A DNA stretch of 64,000 bases from Rubrivivax sp. (GTDB lineage Bacteria; Pseudomonadota; Gammaproteobacteria; Burkholderiales; Burkholderiaceae_C): the NCBI GenBank assembly GCA_004210455.1, contig SEFA01000014.1, positions 108,245-172,244 on the forward strand. The letters run 5' to 3'. Below are positions 40,121 to 48,907 of the stretch, one piece after another. The translations under genes were made by a program, and so were the position numbers. The notes under the pieces were generated by a model. That model saw nothing but the letters and a program-made list of their open reading frames with translations. It had not been told where the DNA came from and ran no database searches. Positions within the stretch are counted from its first letter, which is position 1. Every line of letters starts with the position of its first letter.

Positions 40121-40777
40121 ATGGGCAAGCTGGTGGTGTCGCTCGACGGGGTGGTGATCAAGGAAGTTCAGATCACCAAGGACAAGACCACGCTCGGCCG
40201 GCGGCCGTACAACGACATCGTCATCGACAACCTGGCGGTCAGCGGTGAACACGCCGTGCTGCAGATGGTCGGTGCGGACGTCTTCATCGAGGACTTGAAC
40301 TCGACCAACGGCACGTACATCAACGGCAAGGCGATCAAGAAGCAGTTGCTGTCGCACAGCGACGTGATCGAGGTCGGCAAGTACAAGATCAAGTTCCTGA
40401 TCGAGGACAACGCCGACTACGAGAAGACCATGATCCTGCGGCCAGGGACCGCGCCCAGCAGCGGTTTCGGATTGCCGTCCTCATTTGGCGGCCTGGGTCC
40501 GGCGCCGGTGTCCACGGCGCCAGCCGCGATCAAGGTCCTGAATGGACCTGCCGCGGGCCGCGAGGTGTCGCTGACGAAAGTCGTGACGACGGTGGGCAAG
40601 CCGGGTGTGCAGGTGGCGTCCATCACTAAGCGACCGAGCGGTTATGTCTTCGCGCACGTCGAGGGCGGTGCCCGGCCGGTGGTGAACGGCGCGCCGTTGA
40701 CGGCCGAATCCGTGCCTCTGAAGAACGGCGACGTGATCGAACTGGCGGGCACGCAGATGCAGTTCGTGCAGGCGTGA
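40121..40777 (+). CDS. FHA domain protein with a second degenerate FHA-like domain
   Basis: The 218-residue protein has an N-terminal FHA domain (about 1-95) with the phosphothreonine-binding signature: GRRPYNDIVI (Arg27), SGEH (Ser41-His44), STNGTYING. A glycine/proline linker (about 108-135) leads to a second FHA-like fold (about 136-217; VVTTVGKPGVQVASITKRPS, then VNGAPL and LKNGDVIELAG), which lacks the Arg and Ser-x-x-His residues. It is probably the substrate or reader of the neighbouring kinase. A terminator follows. Confidence 0.9.
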   Translation: MGKLVVSLDGVVIKEVQITKDKTTLGRRPYNDIVIDNLAVSGEHAVLQMVGADVFIEDLNSTNGTYINGKAIKKQLLSHSDVIEVGKYKIKFLIEDNADYEKTMILRPGTAPSSGFGLPSSFGGLGPAPVSTAPAAIKVLNGPAAGREVSLTKVVTTVGKPGVQVASITKRPSGYVFAHVEGGARPVVNGAPLTAESVPLKNGDVIELAGTQMQFVQA

Positions 40778-40795
40778 TCGACATTCCACGATGAG

Positions 40796-40819
40796 AAGGG
40801 GCCGGAAGGCCCCTTTTTG
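40796..40819 (+). terminator. Rho-independent terminator of the kinase-phosphatase-FHA unit
   Basis: AAGGGGCC / GGCCCCTT with a GGAA loop, followed by TTTTTGC, is a classic intrinsic terminator. Confidence 0.9.
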
Positions 40820-41017
40820 CTGCGCGGCCCGAAGGTCTGCGACCGTGGTTTTGACGCGCCATCGTGTATCGAGATGATTCGCCCTTGTCCGGCGATCACC
40901 TACACGCGTGCAGGTTTTCACGGCATCAGCGCAGGGTCTCGTAAGCGACCGCAATAAATCTTCGAATCGAGGATTCGGCGCTTAGCGCCGCGCGATGGTG
41001 CCTCTACAGTCTCCGGC

Positions 41018-41800
41018 ATGAAGATTCGCGTGCTTGGTTGCGCCGGGGCCCTGGCGGCCGGCTACAGGACCACCTCCTTCCTGCTCGACGACGATGTGCT
41101 CATCGACGCCGGCAGCGGCGTCGCCGAGCTCACCGTCGATGCCATGGTGAAGGTCGATCACATCCTGGTCACGCATTCGCATCTCGACCATGTGCTGGCG
41201 ATTGGCCTGCTGGCCGACACCGTGCAGCGCAGGCGCGCCCATGAGGGCCGCGCACCCGTCCAGGTCCATGCGCTGCCTGAGACGCTGCAGGCGCTGCGCA
41301 CCCACGTCTTCAATGGCGTGATCTGGCCCGATTTCACCCGCCTGCCGTCGGCCGAACGGCCCGCGCTGACTTTCCATGAGTTCGCCGTCGGCGATCATCT
41401 CGAACTGGGTGTCGGTCGTCGCGTCGAAGTCATCAGCGCCGCCCATACGGTGCCGGCGGTGGGCTTTGCTGTCGATGGCGGCGCCAAGGGTCATTGGGTG
41501 TTCACCGGAGACACCGGCCCGAATCCCGCCCTCTGGCAGCGCCTGTCCGAAATCAAGGTGGCGCATTTGATCATCGAGTGCGCGTTCGGCGACGACGAAT
41601 GCGGTCTGGCCGGTATCAGCAAACACCTGTGCCCAACCACGCTGCGGGAAGAGCTTGCCAAGCTGGGGGGCGCGATCGATGTGCACATCACCCACATCAA
41701 GCCCGGCGAACGTGCCGCAGTCATGGATGCGGTCATGGGACTGCGCACGGCACACCGGATCTCTGCCCTCGAGAACTTCCAGGAGTTCACGTTGACCTGA
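41018..41800 (+). CDS. Metallo-beta-lactamase-fold protein, class II cyclic-nucleotide phosphodiesterase-like
   Basis: The 260-residue protein starts MKIRVLGCAGAL and has the metal-binding motif THSHLDHVLAIGLL, DAGSGVAELTVDAMV before it, later SAAHTVPAVGFAVDG and FTGDTGPN, and a C-terminal His in HITHIKPGE. The arrangement fits MBL-fold hydrolases and most resembles class II cAMP phosphodiesterases, which use the same HxHLDH site. The substrate is not proven. It stands alone after the FHA terminator; 240 bp of non-coding sequence precede it, including a GGCGCT / AGCGCC palindrome near 40978-40990. Confidence 0.75.
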   Translation: MKIRVLGCAGALAAGYRTTSFLLDDDVLIDAGSGVAELTVDAMVKVDHILVTHSHLDHVLAIGLLADTVQRRRAHEGRAPVQVHALPETLQALRTHVFNGVIWPDFTRLPSAERPALTFHEFAVGDHLELGVGRRVEVISAAHTVPAVGFAVDGGAKGHWVFTGDTGPNPALWQRLSEIKVAHLIIECAFGDDECGLAGISKHLCPTTLREELAKLGGAIDVHITHIKPGERAAVMDAVMGLRTAHRISALENFQEFTLT

Positions 41801-41889
41801 GGCGCAAGTGGTTCCTGATGCCCGCAGCCCGCGTTGGAGAAGATCCGCCGCGGGCTGTGGCACTTCCAGGGGGGACCGTTGGCGAGGTC

Positions 41890-41957
41890 TGACAAACCTT
41901 GTCAGGGACAGCGGAGGTGACAGATTGCGGCGGGCGTCGGCTGACAAAAAACGTCAC
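41890..41957. promoter_or_regulatory. Cluster of TGACA/TGTCA elements upstream of the pilin gene
   Basis: TGACA occurs at 41890, 41918 and 41942, and TGTCA at 41900, with a further GTCA near 41953. They lie 60-130 bp upstream of the sigma-54 promoter, the usual place for enhancer binding. PilR sites of Pseudomonas pilA contain the same TGTC/GACA core, so PilR binding is likely, though no pilR gene is in the window. Confidence 0.55.
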
Positions 41958-42018
41958 TTGAAGTTGGCCAAAGCTCGGCAGGGTGTGAAGTGGTGCACGG
42001 ATTGAAGAAGAAAAGGGG

Positions 42019-42035
42019 TTGGCACGGCCCCTGCG
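42019..42035 (+). promoter_or_regulatory. Sigma-54 promoter of the pilin gene
   Basis: TTGGCACGGCCCCTGCG matches the -24/-12 consensus TTGGCACG-N4-TTGCW with CTGC for TTGC. It lies about 45 bp before the pilin start codon. Sigma-54 control of pilA is well known in type IV pilus systems. Confidence 0.8.
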
Positions 42036-42079
42036 TACAACCGCTTCGTCTCTACCCCCACTTCCTCTCTGGAGTTTTT

Positions 42080-42532
42080 ATGAAGCGCGTTCAACAAGGT
42101 TTCACCCTGATCGAACTGATGATCGTCGTCGCGATCATCGGTATTCTGGCTGCCGTGGCTCTGCCGGCTTACTCCGACTACATGAAGAAGTCGAAGATGA
42201 GCGAAGTCATGACCGCCCTGTCGTCGCCGAAGACGGCCATCCAAGAGTTCGTCACCACGACCGGCGCCTTCCCGTCGGCGACCCAGCTGGACCTGCCCCC
42301 GGTCAGCAGCAAGTACGTCAGCCAACGTGCCTACACCCAGAACGGCAACACCGGCGGCACGATCACCGTGACGTCGCAGAACATCGGCACGGGCGCTGAC
42401 GGCACCCTGACCCTGATCGGCGTGGTCACTCAAGCCAACATCAACCAAGGTGCTGAATCGATCCAGTGGACCTGCACCCCGGGCGCCGGCATCCAGAACA
42501 AGTACCTGACGGCTGCTTGCAAGACGACCTGA
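42080..42532 (+). CDS. pilA: Type IV major pilin
   Basis: The 150-residue prepilin has a seven-residue leader MKRVQQG cut by PilD before Phe, followed by the conserved [20 protein letters not shown] with Glu5, a long N-terminal helix and a Ser/Thr-rich globular head. Two C-terminal cysteines (WTC and AAC) define the D-region loop. The next genes encode Wzy/PglL-like enzymes and TfpX, so this pilin is probably glycosylated. ATG 42080 follows TGGAG. Confidence 0.95.
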   Translation: MKRVQQGFTLIELMIVVAIIGILAAVALPAYSDYMKKSKMSEVMTALSSPKTAIQEFVTTTGAFPSATQLDLPPVSSKYVSQRAYTQNGNTGGTITVTSQNIGTGADGTLTLIGVVTQANINQGAESIQWTCTPGAGIQNKYLTAACKTT

Positions 42533-42569
42533 TTGATCTGATCACGCGGCTCGCACGAGCCTGAGATCC

Positions 42570-42600
42570 AAAGAGGAGCCCTTCGGCTCCTCTTTTCGTT
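42570..42600 (+). terminator. Rho-independent terminator of pilA
   Basis: AAAGAGGAGCC / GGCTCCTCTTT is a perfect 11-bp stem with a CTTC loop and a TCGTT tail. It separates the highly expressed pilin transcript from the following membrane-enzyme genes. Confidence 0.88.
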
Positions 42601-42637
42601 TTCCGGATCCGGAATCTTCACGGCAGCATCACTTCCC

Positions 42638-44074
42638 ATGTCGACGGCCCCCAACTTATCCTTCCGCGCGGTGCCCATCGCCGCGATCACGGCCGGCGCG
42701 CTGTGGCTGATCCCGATCCTGCATGCGGTGTCGCCGGTCCCATGGACGGCTCACGACTTCACGCGCCTGGGTCAGTTGCTCGTGATCGCGCTGGCCGCGC
42801 TCACGTGGGCGCACGGGCCGACGCCGGCGCTGCCGCGCTCCGCTGTCGAACGCTTCGCCCTGCTGGCCTTCGCCCTTTGCGTGGCGGTCTCCAGCCTGTT
42901 GTCTGCCTCCCCGATGGCGGCGATCCGTGAGGTCCTGCTCTTCGCCGCGCTGCTGGTCGTCGCCGACGCGTCCGCGCGCAGCGTCTTCCGTCAGGGCAGC
43001 GACTGGACCTTGCGTGTCATCGCATTCGGCACGCTGGGTTATGGCGTCCTGGTGATCGCCATGGCGGTCGTGGTGCTGCTGAGCGGACAGACCATTGCCG
43101 GCTGGGAGCTGCTAACAGGGTTCGACAACCCACGGTTCCTCAATCACGCGCAGACCGTTGCCGTGCCATTGGCCGCAGCGGTGTCACTTCAACGCGGTGC
43201 TTCGCGCGGCATGCGCGCCGTCGGCGTGGCAGCGACATTGGCCAGTGGCGCGCTTCTCTACATCTGCGAGGGCCGAGCGACGGTGTTGGGGCTGCTCGTG
43301 GGCGTGGTCGCCGCCATGCTGCTGCTGCGCGGAGCGTCGGCACGCCGTTATGCAGTGGCGCTCATCGTGCCGCTGGTGCTTGGCGCCCTGGCCATGGGAC
43401 TGCTGTGGCAGCTCGCGCCGCAGACGGTCGGCGGCGTCGGTGGCGACGGTTACGGCAAGCTCCATTCGCGCGACTACCTCCTGGGCATCGCGCTCCACAT
43501 GACGGAGGGCGCCCCTTGGTTCGGCGTCGGTCCGATGCATTACGCGCATGTGATCAACACGAAGGCCGCTCACCCCCACAACGTCTACGCGCAGTGGTTC
43601 GCCGAGATCGGTATCCCTGCGACGCTGCTGGCCGCGTTCCTGTGCGTGCGTGTGATCGGGCGCTGGCTCCGGACGCTGCGCAGCTTGCCGGTCGAGCGGG
43701 CGCCACTTGCGGCCGCGCTGTTGACGGCATTGATCGCGATGCTGGTCGACGGCCTCTTTTCAGGCAACTTCGTCATGCCGGTGTCGCAGCTGTGGGTTGC
43801 GCTGTTGATCGGCCTTCTGATGGCGGTCCACCGCCAGCACGACAGCCGTGCCGACGGTGCCCGGTCCGGTGCCGCAGCCCCGGAGGACGCTCCGTCCGTC
43901 ACCGCAGGGCGCATCGGCCGCGCCGTCAATCTCGTCGTCGTCGCGGCGATGCTCGTTCTGGTGGCGGTGTCGTTCGATGAGGCGTTGCACAGCGTGTCCC
44001 CGCAACTGCCCGGCAGTCCGTCGACGGATGCAGGGAGAATGGCGCCTCGATATTGGTCCTATGGATGGTTCTGA
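42638..44074 (+). CDS. Wzy/O-antigen-ligase family membrane protein
   Basis: The 478-residue protein has 10-12 membrane helices and a large periplasmic loop. The Wzy_C-type features are FLNHAQTVAVPLAAAVSLQR, CEGRATVLGLLVG (an RxT-type motif) and the loop segment PWFGVGPMHYAHVINTKAAH-PHNVYAQWFAEIGI, with the histidine common to O-antigen ligases and oligosaccharyltransferases. It sits between the pilin gene and tfpX, so it may polymerise a glycan or attach it to pilin; this is inferred. It ends four bases before tfpX starts. Confidence 0.82.
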   Translation: MSTAPNLSFRAVPIAAITAGALWLIPILHAVSPVPWTAHDFTRLGQLLVIALAALTWAHGPTPALPRSAVERFALLAFALCVAVSSLLSASPMAAIREVLLFAALLVVADASARSVFRQGSDWTLRVIAFGTLGYGVLVIAMAVVVLLSGQTIAGWELLTGFDNPRFLNHAQTVAVPLAAAVSLQRGASRGMRAVGVAATLASGALLYICEGRATVLGLLVGVVAAMLLLRGASARRYAVALIVPLVLGALAMGLLWQLAPQTVGGVGGDGYGKLHSRDYLLGIALHMTEGAPWFGVGPMHYAHVINTKAAHPHNVYAQWFAEIGIPATLLAAFLCVRVIGRWLRTLRSLPVERAPLAAALLTALIAMLVDGLFSGNFVMPVSQLWVALLIGLLMAVHRQHDSRADGARSGAAAPEDAPSVTAGRIGRAVNLVVVAAMLVLVAVSFDEALHSVSPQLPGSPSTDAGRMAPRYWSYGWF

Positions 44075-44078
44075 ACCG

Positions 44079-44843
44079 ATGAACTGGTCGCTCCGCCTGC
44101 GCGCCGCGGGCATTCACCTCATGTCCAGCCTGATCGTCGCGGCCATCGCCGCTTCGGTCGTCTTCCTCGTCTGGTACCCCTGGCCTTATCGGATCATCTC
44201 CGGTGGCGAGGACCTGTTCCTGCTGCTGATCAGCGTCGACATCGTCATGGGTCCGTTGATCACGCTGGCGATCTTCAACATCAAGAAGCCGCGCAAGGAG
44301 CTCAAACGCGACTTGTCGATCATCGTGGTGCTTCAGCTGGCGGCGCTGGGCTTCGGCCTGCACACGGTCTACATGGCACGTCCGGTGGTGCTGGCGCTCG
44401 AGGTGGACCGTTTCCGCGTGACGACGGCAGTGGGGGTGGTGGAGGCCGAGCTGGCGAAGGCGCAGGAGGGCTTCCGCGAGTTGTCGCTGACCGGCCCGCG
44501 TCTGGTCAACACCGCCACGCCGACCGAGGAAGAGCGCTACAACGCGATCATGCTCGGCATGGCGGGTGCGGATCTCGGCACGCGCCCCACCTTCTGGCGG
44601 ACCTGGGACGACAGCGCCCGGGCGCGCGTGCGCAAGGCGGGCAAGCCCGTGAGTCAGTGGCTGTCCGAGACCAAGGTGCCCGCGGCCACAAGGGCGGCGG
44701 TCGTCGATGCGGTAGCCAGAACCGGCAAGTCGGCCGAGCAGCTGCTCTACCTGCCGATGCTGGCGCGCCGCAACGACTGGTCAGTGTTGGCCGACAGCAC
44801 CAGCGGCGACCCGGTCGGCTTCGCCCCCATCAACGCGAACTGA
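44079..44843 (+). CDS. tfpX: TfpX/TfpZ family type IV pilin accessory protein
   Basis: The 254-residue protein has three membrane helices in the first half (about 13-35, 43-65 and 83-105) and a soluble C-terminal domain. GGEDLFLLLISVDIVMGPLI, TLAIFNIKKPRKELKRDLSI and the MARPVVLALEVDRFRV segment are family hallmarks. TfpX-type proteins are encoded beside particular pilin alleles and are needed for their assembly or surface display. It lies between two Wzy/PglL-like genes. Confidence 0.88.
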   Translation: MNWSLRLRAAGIHLMSSLIVAAIAASVVFLVWYPWPYRIISGGEDLFLLLISVDIVMGPLITLAIFNIKKPRKELKRDLSIIVVLQLAALGFGLHTVYMARPVVLALEVDRFRVTTAVGVVEAELAKAQEGFRELSLTGPRLVNTATPTEEERYNAIMLGMAGADLGTRPTFWRTWDDSARARVRKAGKPVSQWLSETKVPAATRAAVVDAVARTGKSAEQLLYLPMLARRNDWSVLADSTSGDPVGFAPINAN

Positions 44844-44907
44844 CACCGGCCTGGGCCCGACGGGGGCGTTAGAGTTCCGCCCTGTCCCCACGACCGCCCG
44901 CACCTCC

Positions 44908-46722
44908 ATGACGCTCGCTGCGACGGCCCGCGCCGCCGATCTCTCTTCGACTGAACCGGCTCCCCATCGCCAGGTCCTCGTCCTCCTGGGGCTGCTCGTC
45001 GGCGTCACGCTGGCACCGCTGATCGCCTACAACCAAACCCCGTCGGCCACGCTGTACAACCAGCTGGCGGCTTTCGCCGGCGTCGGATTGTTGGTGGCGG
45101 GTCTGGCGTGGGGTCGCTCGCTGACGGTTGGCTGGCGCTTCGACGGCGTGTCGCTGGCGTTGCTGTTGATGACGATGGTCGCCGTCGCCGCGCCGTTCAC
45201 GCACGGGCTTCCCTGGTCGATGGCGCTGACGAGCATGGCGATGCTGCTGGGGGCTTGGGTCGCTGTCCAGGTCGGCCGCGCCGTGGCGAGCGAGTTGCTC
45301 GACGCGGTGTTGACGCTCTTCTGCATCGCACTCGTCGGCGCGGGCTTGCTGAGCGTGGTGGTCTGCATCGTGCAGATGTTTTTCCCGGAACTGGCCAACG
45401 GGGTCCTCATTGCCCGATCCGGCGTCGTAGGAAGCGCCGTCGGGAACATGCGGCAACCCAACCACCTCGCCAGCCTGCTGATGTGGGCTTGCGTTGCGGC
45501 CGTCTGGCTGGAGCAGGGCGGCTGGCTGGCCCGGCGACTCCGCAGCGCGCTGGCGGGTACGGCGACGCTGTATGTGATGCTGTTCCTGTTCGTGTTCTGT
45601 GTGGTGCTCAGCGGCTCCCGTACCGGATGGATCGGCATTGCCTTGCTGGTGATCTGGGGCGCGATCGATGGGCGGCTGGCGCCACGCGTCCGGATTGCCT
45701 TGGGGTCCACGGCGATCATGTTCGGGATCTGCTGGTGGGGCATGGACCTGTACGCAGCAGGGGGGCATCACGCCTTCCGGGCGCAGTCGCGACTGTCGGA
45801 CGAGGGGGCTGGCTCTCCGTCGCGTCTCGCGATTCTCAAGAACGCCGTCAGTCTGCTCGCGCAGTACCCGCTGACGGGCTCGGGGTGGGGAGATTTCAAC
45901 CTCGCCTGGACGTTGACGCCTTTCCCGGATCGCCCGGTCGCGTTCTTCGACCACACGCACAACCTCGAGATGCAACTGCTCGTCGAGATGGGCCTGCCGT
46001 TGGGCCTGCTGACCTTGGCCCTGCTGGCCTGGGGTTTGGGCGCCGGACTCTGGCGCGCGATCAAGGGCGGTCCGGCGGGGCACTGTGCCGGCATGCTCGT
46101 GGCGATGATCGGCGTCCACAGTCAGGTCGAATATCCGCTCTGGTATGCCTACTTCCTGCTGCCCGCCGCCCTGGCGTTTGGGCTGTGCTGGGCGAGCCCG
46201 CGCGCGGCCGGTGTCTCGAAGCGTAGCGCTCCGACGCGATCCGAAACGGCATCGCCCCGCCGACGGCCGGCGCTCGCCGTGCTCGGATTGGCGATCACGG
46301 CGGCGGTGCCGCTGGTGGTCGTCGACTACCTGCGCATCGTCCACATCTACGCGCCGCCGGTGGGCGCGGCGTCGCTTGACGACCGGATCATGGCGGGCCA
46401 ACGCTCCCCGCTGTTCGCATTGCAGGCCGACTATGCGGAGGCAACCGTGCAACCTCCCGGCGCGGTGGCGCTCGAAGCGTCACGGCAGACCGGTCATCAC
46501 TTGATCGACACGCGCTTGCTGATGGCGTGGGCAAAGTCGCTCAACGCGGTGGGAGAAACCGACAAGGCCCGGTATCTGGTGTCGCGCCTGCGCGAGTTCC
46601 GCAACCCTGCCAGCGAAGAATGGCTGGCTGAATGCGACGAAGTGGCGGCGCTCGGTGTCGCGGCGAAGCCGTTCCAGTGCGAGCCGCCAGAGCGGGACTA
46701 CAGCTTCCGCGAACTACGCTGA
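44908..46722 (+). CDS. pglL: PglL-family protein O-oligosaccharyltransferase
   Basis: The 604-residue enzyme has about 12 membrane helices, a Wzy_C central region and a periplasmic C-terminal domain. PglL features are GNMRQPNHLASLLMWACVA, VLSGSRTGWIGI, the periplasmic-loop histidines in FFDHTHNLEMQLLVEMGLPL, and GVHSQVEYPLWYAYFLLPAA. PglL moves a lipid-linked glycan onto Ser/Thr of pilins in the periplasm. It closes the pilA locus; moaC is convergent. Confidence 0.9.
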   Translation: MTLAATARAADLSSTEPAPHRQVLVLLGLLVGVTLAPLIAYNQTPSATLYNQLAAFAGVGLLVAGLAWGRSLTVGWRFDGVSLALLLMTMVAVAAPFTHGLPWSMALTSMAMLLGAWVAVQVGRAVASELLDAVLTLFCIALVGAGLLSVVVCIVQMFFPELANGVLIARSGVVGSAVGNMRQPNHLASLLMWACVAAVWLEQGGWLARRLRSALAGTATLYVMLFLFVFCVVLSGSRTGWIGIALLVIWGAIDGRLAPRVRIALGSTAIMFGICWWGMDLYAAGGHHAFRAQSRLSDEGAGSPSRLAILKNAVSLLAQYPLTGSGWGDFNLAWTLTPFPDRPVAFFDHTHNLEMQLLVEMGLPLGLLTLALLAWGLGAGLWRAIKGGPAGHCAGMLVAMIGVHSQVEYPLWYAYFLLPAALAFGLCWASPRAAGVSKRSAPTRSETASPRRRPALAVLGLAITAAVPLVVVDYLRIVHIYAPPVGAASLDDRIMAGQRSPLFALQADYAEATVQPPGAVALEASRQTGHHLIDTRLLMAWAKSLNAVGETDKARYLVSRLREFRNPASEEWLAECDEVAALGVAAKPFQCEPPERDYSFRELR

Positions 46723-46775
46723 TCGCCGCGAATCGCATCGACGAGAGGCGGCCGGTCGACTGCAGGACGCCGCGC

Positions 46776-47258
46776 TCAGACCTCGGCGTGCCACTCGCCC
46801 GACTTGCCGCCCTGCTTTTCCAGCACGCGGATCTGCTCCATCACCATGCCGCGGTCCGCCGCCTTGCACATGTCATAGACGGTGAGCAGGCCGACCTGCA
46901 CGGCCGTCAGCGCTTCCATCTCGACGCCAGTTCGTCCCAACGTCTCCACCTGCGCGGTGCAGATCACCGCGCTGTCGGCTTCATCGAGTTCGAACTCGAC
47001 GGCCACGCGGGTGATGGGAAGCGGGTGGCAGAGCGGGACCAGATCGGAAGTTCGCTTCGCGGCCTGAATGGCGGCGATGCGCGCCACGCCGATGACATCG
47101 CCCTTCCTGGCGTTCCCATCGCGGATCAGGATCAGGGTCTCGGGCTTCATCCGGATGCGGCCTGCGGCCCGCGCCACGCGGTGCGTGACATCCTTGCCGG
47201 ACACGTCCACCATGTGGGCCTGTCCGTTGGCGTCAAAATGGGTCAGAGGCGAGCTCAT
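46776..47258 (-). CDS. moaC: Cyclic pyranopterin monophosphate synthase
   Basis: The 160-residue enzyme makes cyclic pyranopterin monophosphate for molybdenum cofactor. It shows [40 protein letters not shown] with the active-site residues, [20 protein letters not shown] and the conserved [10 protein letters not shown]. It is not linked to other moa genes. It is divergent from the M48 protease gene with 61 bp between. Confidence 0.96.
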   Translation of the reverse strand: MSSPLTHFDANGQAHMVDVSGKDVTHRVARAAGRIRMKPETLILIRDGNARKGDVIGVARIAAIQAAKRTSDLVPLCHPLPITRVAVEFELDEADSAVICTAQVETLGRTGVEMEALTAVQVGLLTVYDMCKAADRGMVMEQIRVLEKQGGKSGEWHAEV

Positions 47259-47319
47259 GAGCGCGGCAACAATCGCGAAACTGAAGAGGCGTCATCATAG
47301 TTCCGGCCTTGGAGATCCC

Positions 47320-48891
47320 TTGAAGCGAACGATCCCCATTCCCTTCACCCGGCGCTGCCTGGCGGCGCTGCTCAGCGTTGCGTTGCTCGGCCAGGGCGCC
47401 GTCGCGCAGGTGAACCTGCCGGCCCTTGGCGATTCGGTGTCCGCCGACGTCAGCATCAGCGCCGAAAAGAAGCTCGGCGATCAGGTCATGCGGCAGATCC
47501 GGCCAGACCCGGACTATCTCGACGATCCGCTGCTGCTCGAGTATGCGCAGAACACCTGGCAGCCTCTGGTGGATGCAGCGCGTCGCCTCGGCAACATCAG
47601 CGATGACACCAGCGACCGCTTCGCCTGGGAACTCTTCCTGGTCCGCGACCGGTCAGTGAACGCCTTCGCGCTGCCTGGCGGCTATGTGGGCATCCATCTG
47701 GGCCTGATCGCGATGACCGGTGCGCGCGATGAGATGGCGTCGGTGATGGGCCATGAGCTGTCGCATGTCACGCAGCGCCACATCGCGCGCAGCATCGTCG
47801 GAGACGCCCGCACCAGCGCGCTCGCCACCGTCGGCTTGCTGCTGGGCATCCTTGCCGCGGCGAAGAGCCGCAGCATCGACGGCGCCCAGGCGGTGATCGT
47901 CGGCAGCCAGGCGGCCGCGGCACAGGCGCAATTGAACTTCTCGCGCGACATGGAACGCGAGGCCGATCGCGTCGGTTTCCAGGTCATGACGCAGGCGGGC
48001 TACCAGCCGGCGGGCATGGCCAGCATGTTCGAGCGCATGGAACAGGCTTATCACCTGATGGATTCCGGGCAGTACCCCTACCTGCGCAGCCACCCGCTGA
48101 CCAGCGAACGCATCGGCGAAGCGAAGGCTCGACTGGGCACCAGCAGCCAGGCGAAGCTGGTCGGCACGCCGGAGCACGCCTTGATGGCGGCGCGGGCGAA
48201 GGTGCTGATGGATCAGAGAACCGATCCTTGGCGGGTGCTGCAGGGATTGGACGCCGGATCGCGCGCCGGGGAGAAGAACATCGACCAGTTGGCGGCCCGC
48301 TATACCAGTGCGCTGGCGTCGATCAAGCTGCGCGATTTCTCCCGCGCGGAGGCCACCTTGAAGACGGCCGATGCGCTGGCCGGGCTCCTGGGCGCCGACC
48401 CAGGCGCGAAGCGTTTGCTGGTCTACGCGCATGCCGAGCTGGAGGTCGCTCGCGGTCGACCCGAGGCCGGCTTCGCCGCCCTGGAGCCGCTGAAGAACGA
48501 ACGCTCGCGTCCGATGCTCATGATCCGTGCCGATCTGGCGCAGGCGGACTCGCGGCCAGAAGTGAAGCGCGAAGCGGCAGAAGCCTTGCAGACGCATCTC
48601 GCCTTGCATGCACAGGACGCGCTCGCGTGGCAGGAAAGCGGCACCTTGTGGCAGCAGCTCGGTCAGCCGCTGCGTTCGCTGCGGGCTCAAGGCGAAACCC
48701 GAGCCGCGCTTGGCGACATCACCGGTGCGATCGACCGGCTCGCATCCGCGGAACGCCAGGGCCGGGCCAGGTCGGCCGACCAGTTCGAGGCCTCGGTGAT
48801 CGACTCGCGCCTGCGTGACCTGCGCTACGAACGTCGCCAGATGCTCATGGAGATGTACCCGCGCGGCGTGCCGCCCGGCGCGGAACCCTGA
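47320..48891 (+). CDS. M48 family metalloprotease with TPR region (BepA-like)
   Basis: The 523-residue periplasmic protease has a signal peptide (MKRTIPIPF through GAVAQ, about 30 residues), the zinc motif HELSH at 145-149 with third ligand Glu214 in MEREADRVG, and a C-terminal TPR-like helical region (about 310-500). This is the layout of BepA/YfgC, which handles outer-membrane assembly substrates. The start is TTG at 47320, preceded by GGAG at 47311-47314. No in-frame ATG lies near it; the next one upstream, at 47258, is inside the divergent moaC and lacks a signal peptide directly after it. Confidence 0.9.
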   Translation: MKRTIPIPFTRRCLAALLSVALLGQGAVAQVNLPALGDSVSADVSISAEKKLGDQVMRQIRPDPDYLDDPLLLEYAQNTWQPLVDAARRLGNISDDTSDRFAWELFLVRDRSVNAFALPGGYVGIHLGLIAMTGARDEMASVMGHELSHVTQRHIARSIVGDARTSALATVGLLLGILAAAKSRSIDGAQAVIVGSQAAAAQAQLNFSRDMEREADRVGFQVMTQAGYQPAGMASMFERMEQAYHLMDSGQYPYLRSHPLTSERIGEAKARLGTSSQAKLVGTPEHALMAARAKVLMDQRTDPWRVLQGLDAGSRAGEKNIDQLAARYTSALASIKLRDFSRAEATLKTADALAGLLGADPGAKRLLVYAHAELEVARGRPEAGFAALEPLKNERSRPMLMIRADLAQADSRPEVKREAAEALQTHLALHAQDALAWQESGTLWQQLGQPLRSLRAQGETRAALGDITGAIDRLASAERQGRARSADQFEASVIDSRLRDLRYERRQMLMEMYPRGVPPGAEP

Positions 48892-48907
48892 CCACCGGGC
48901 TCGTCGC

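Noticed and set aside
38219..40777. Type VI secretion regulatory cluster
   Set aside because: Kinase, PP2C and FHA genes are present but no tss/tag structural gene lies in the window, so the link is not supported.
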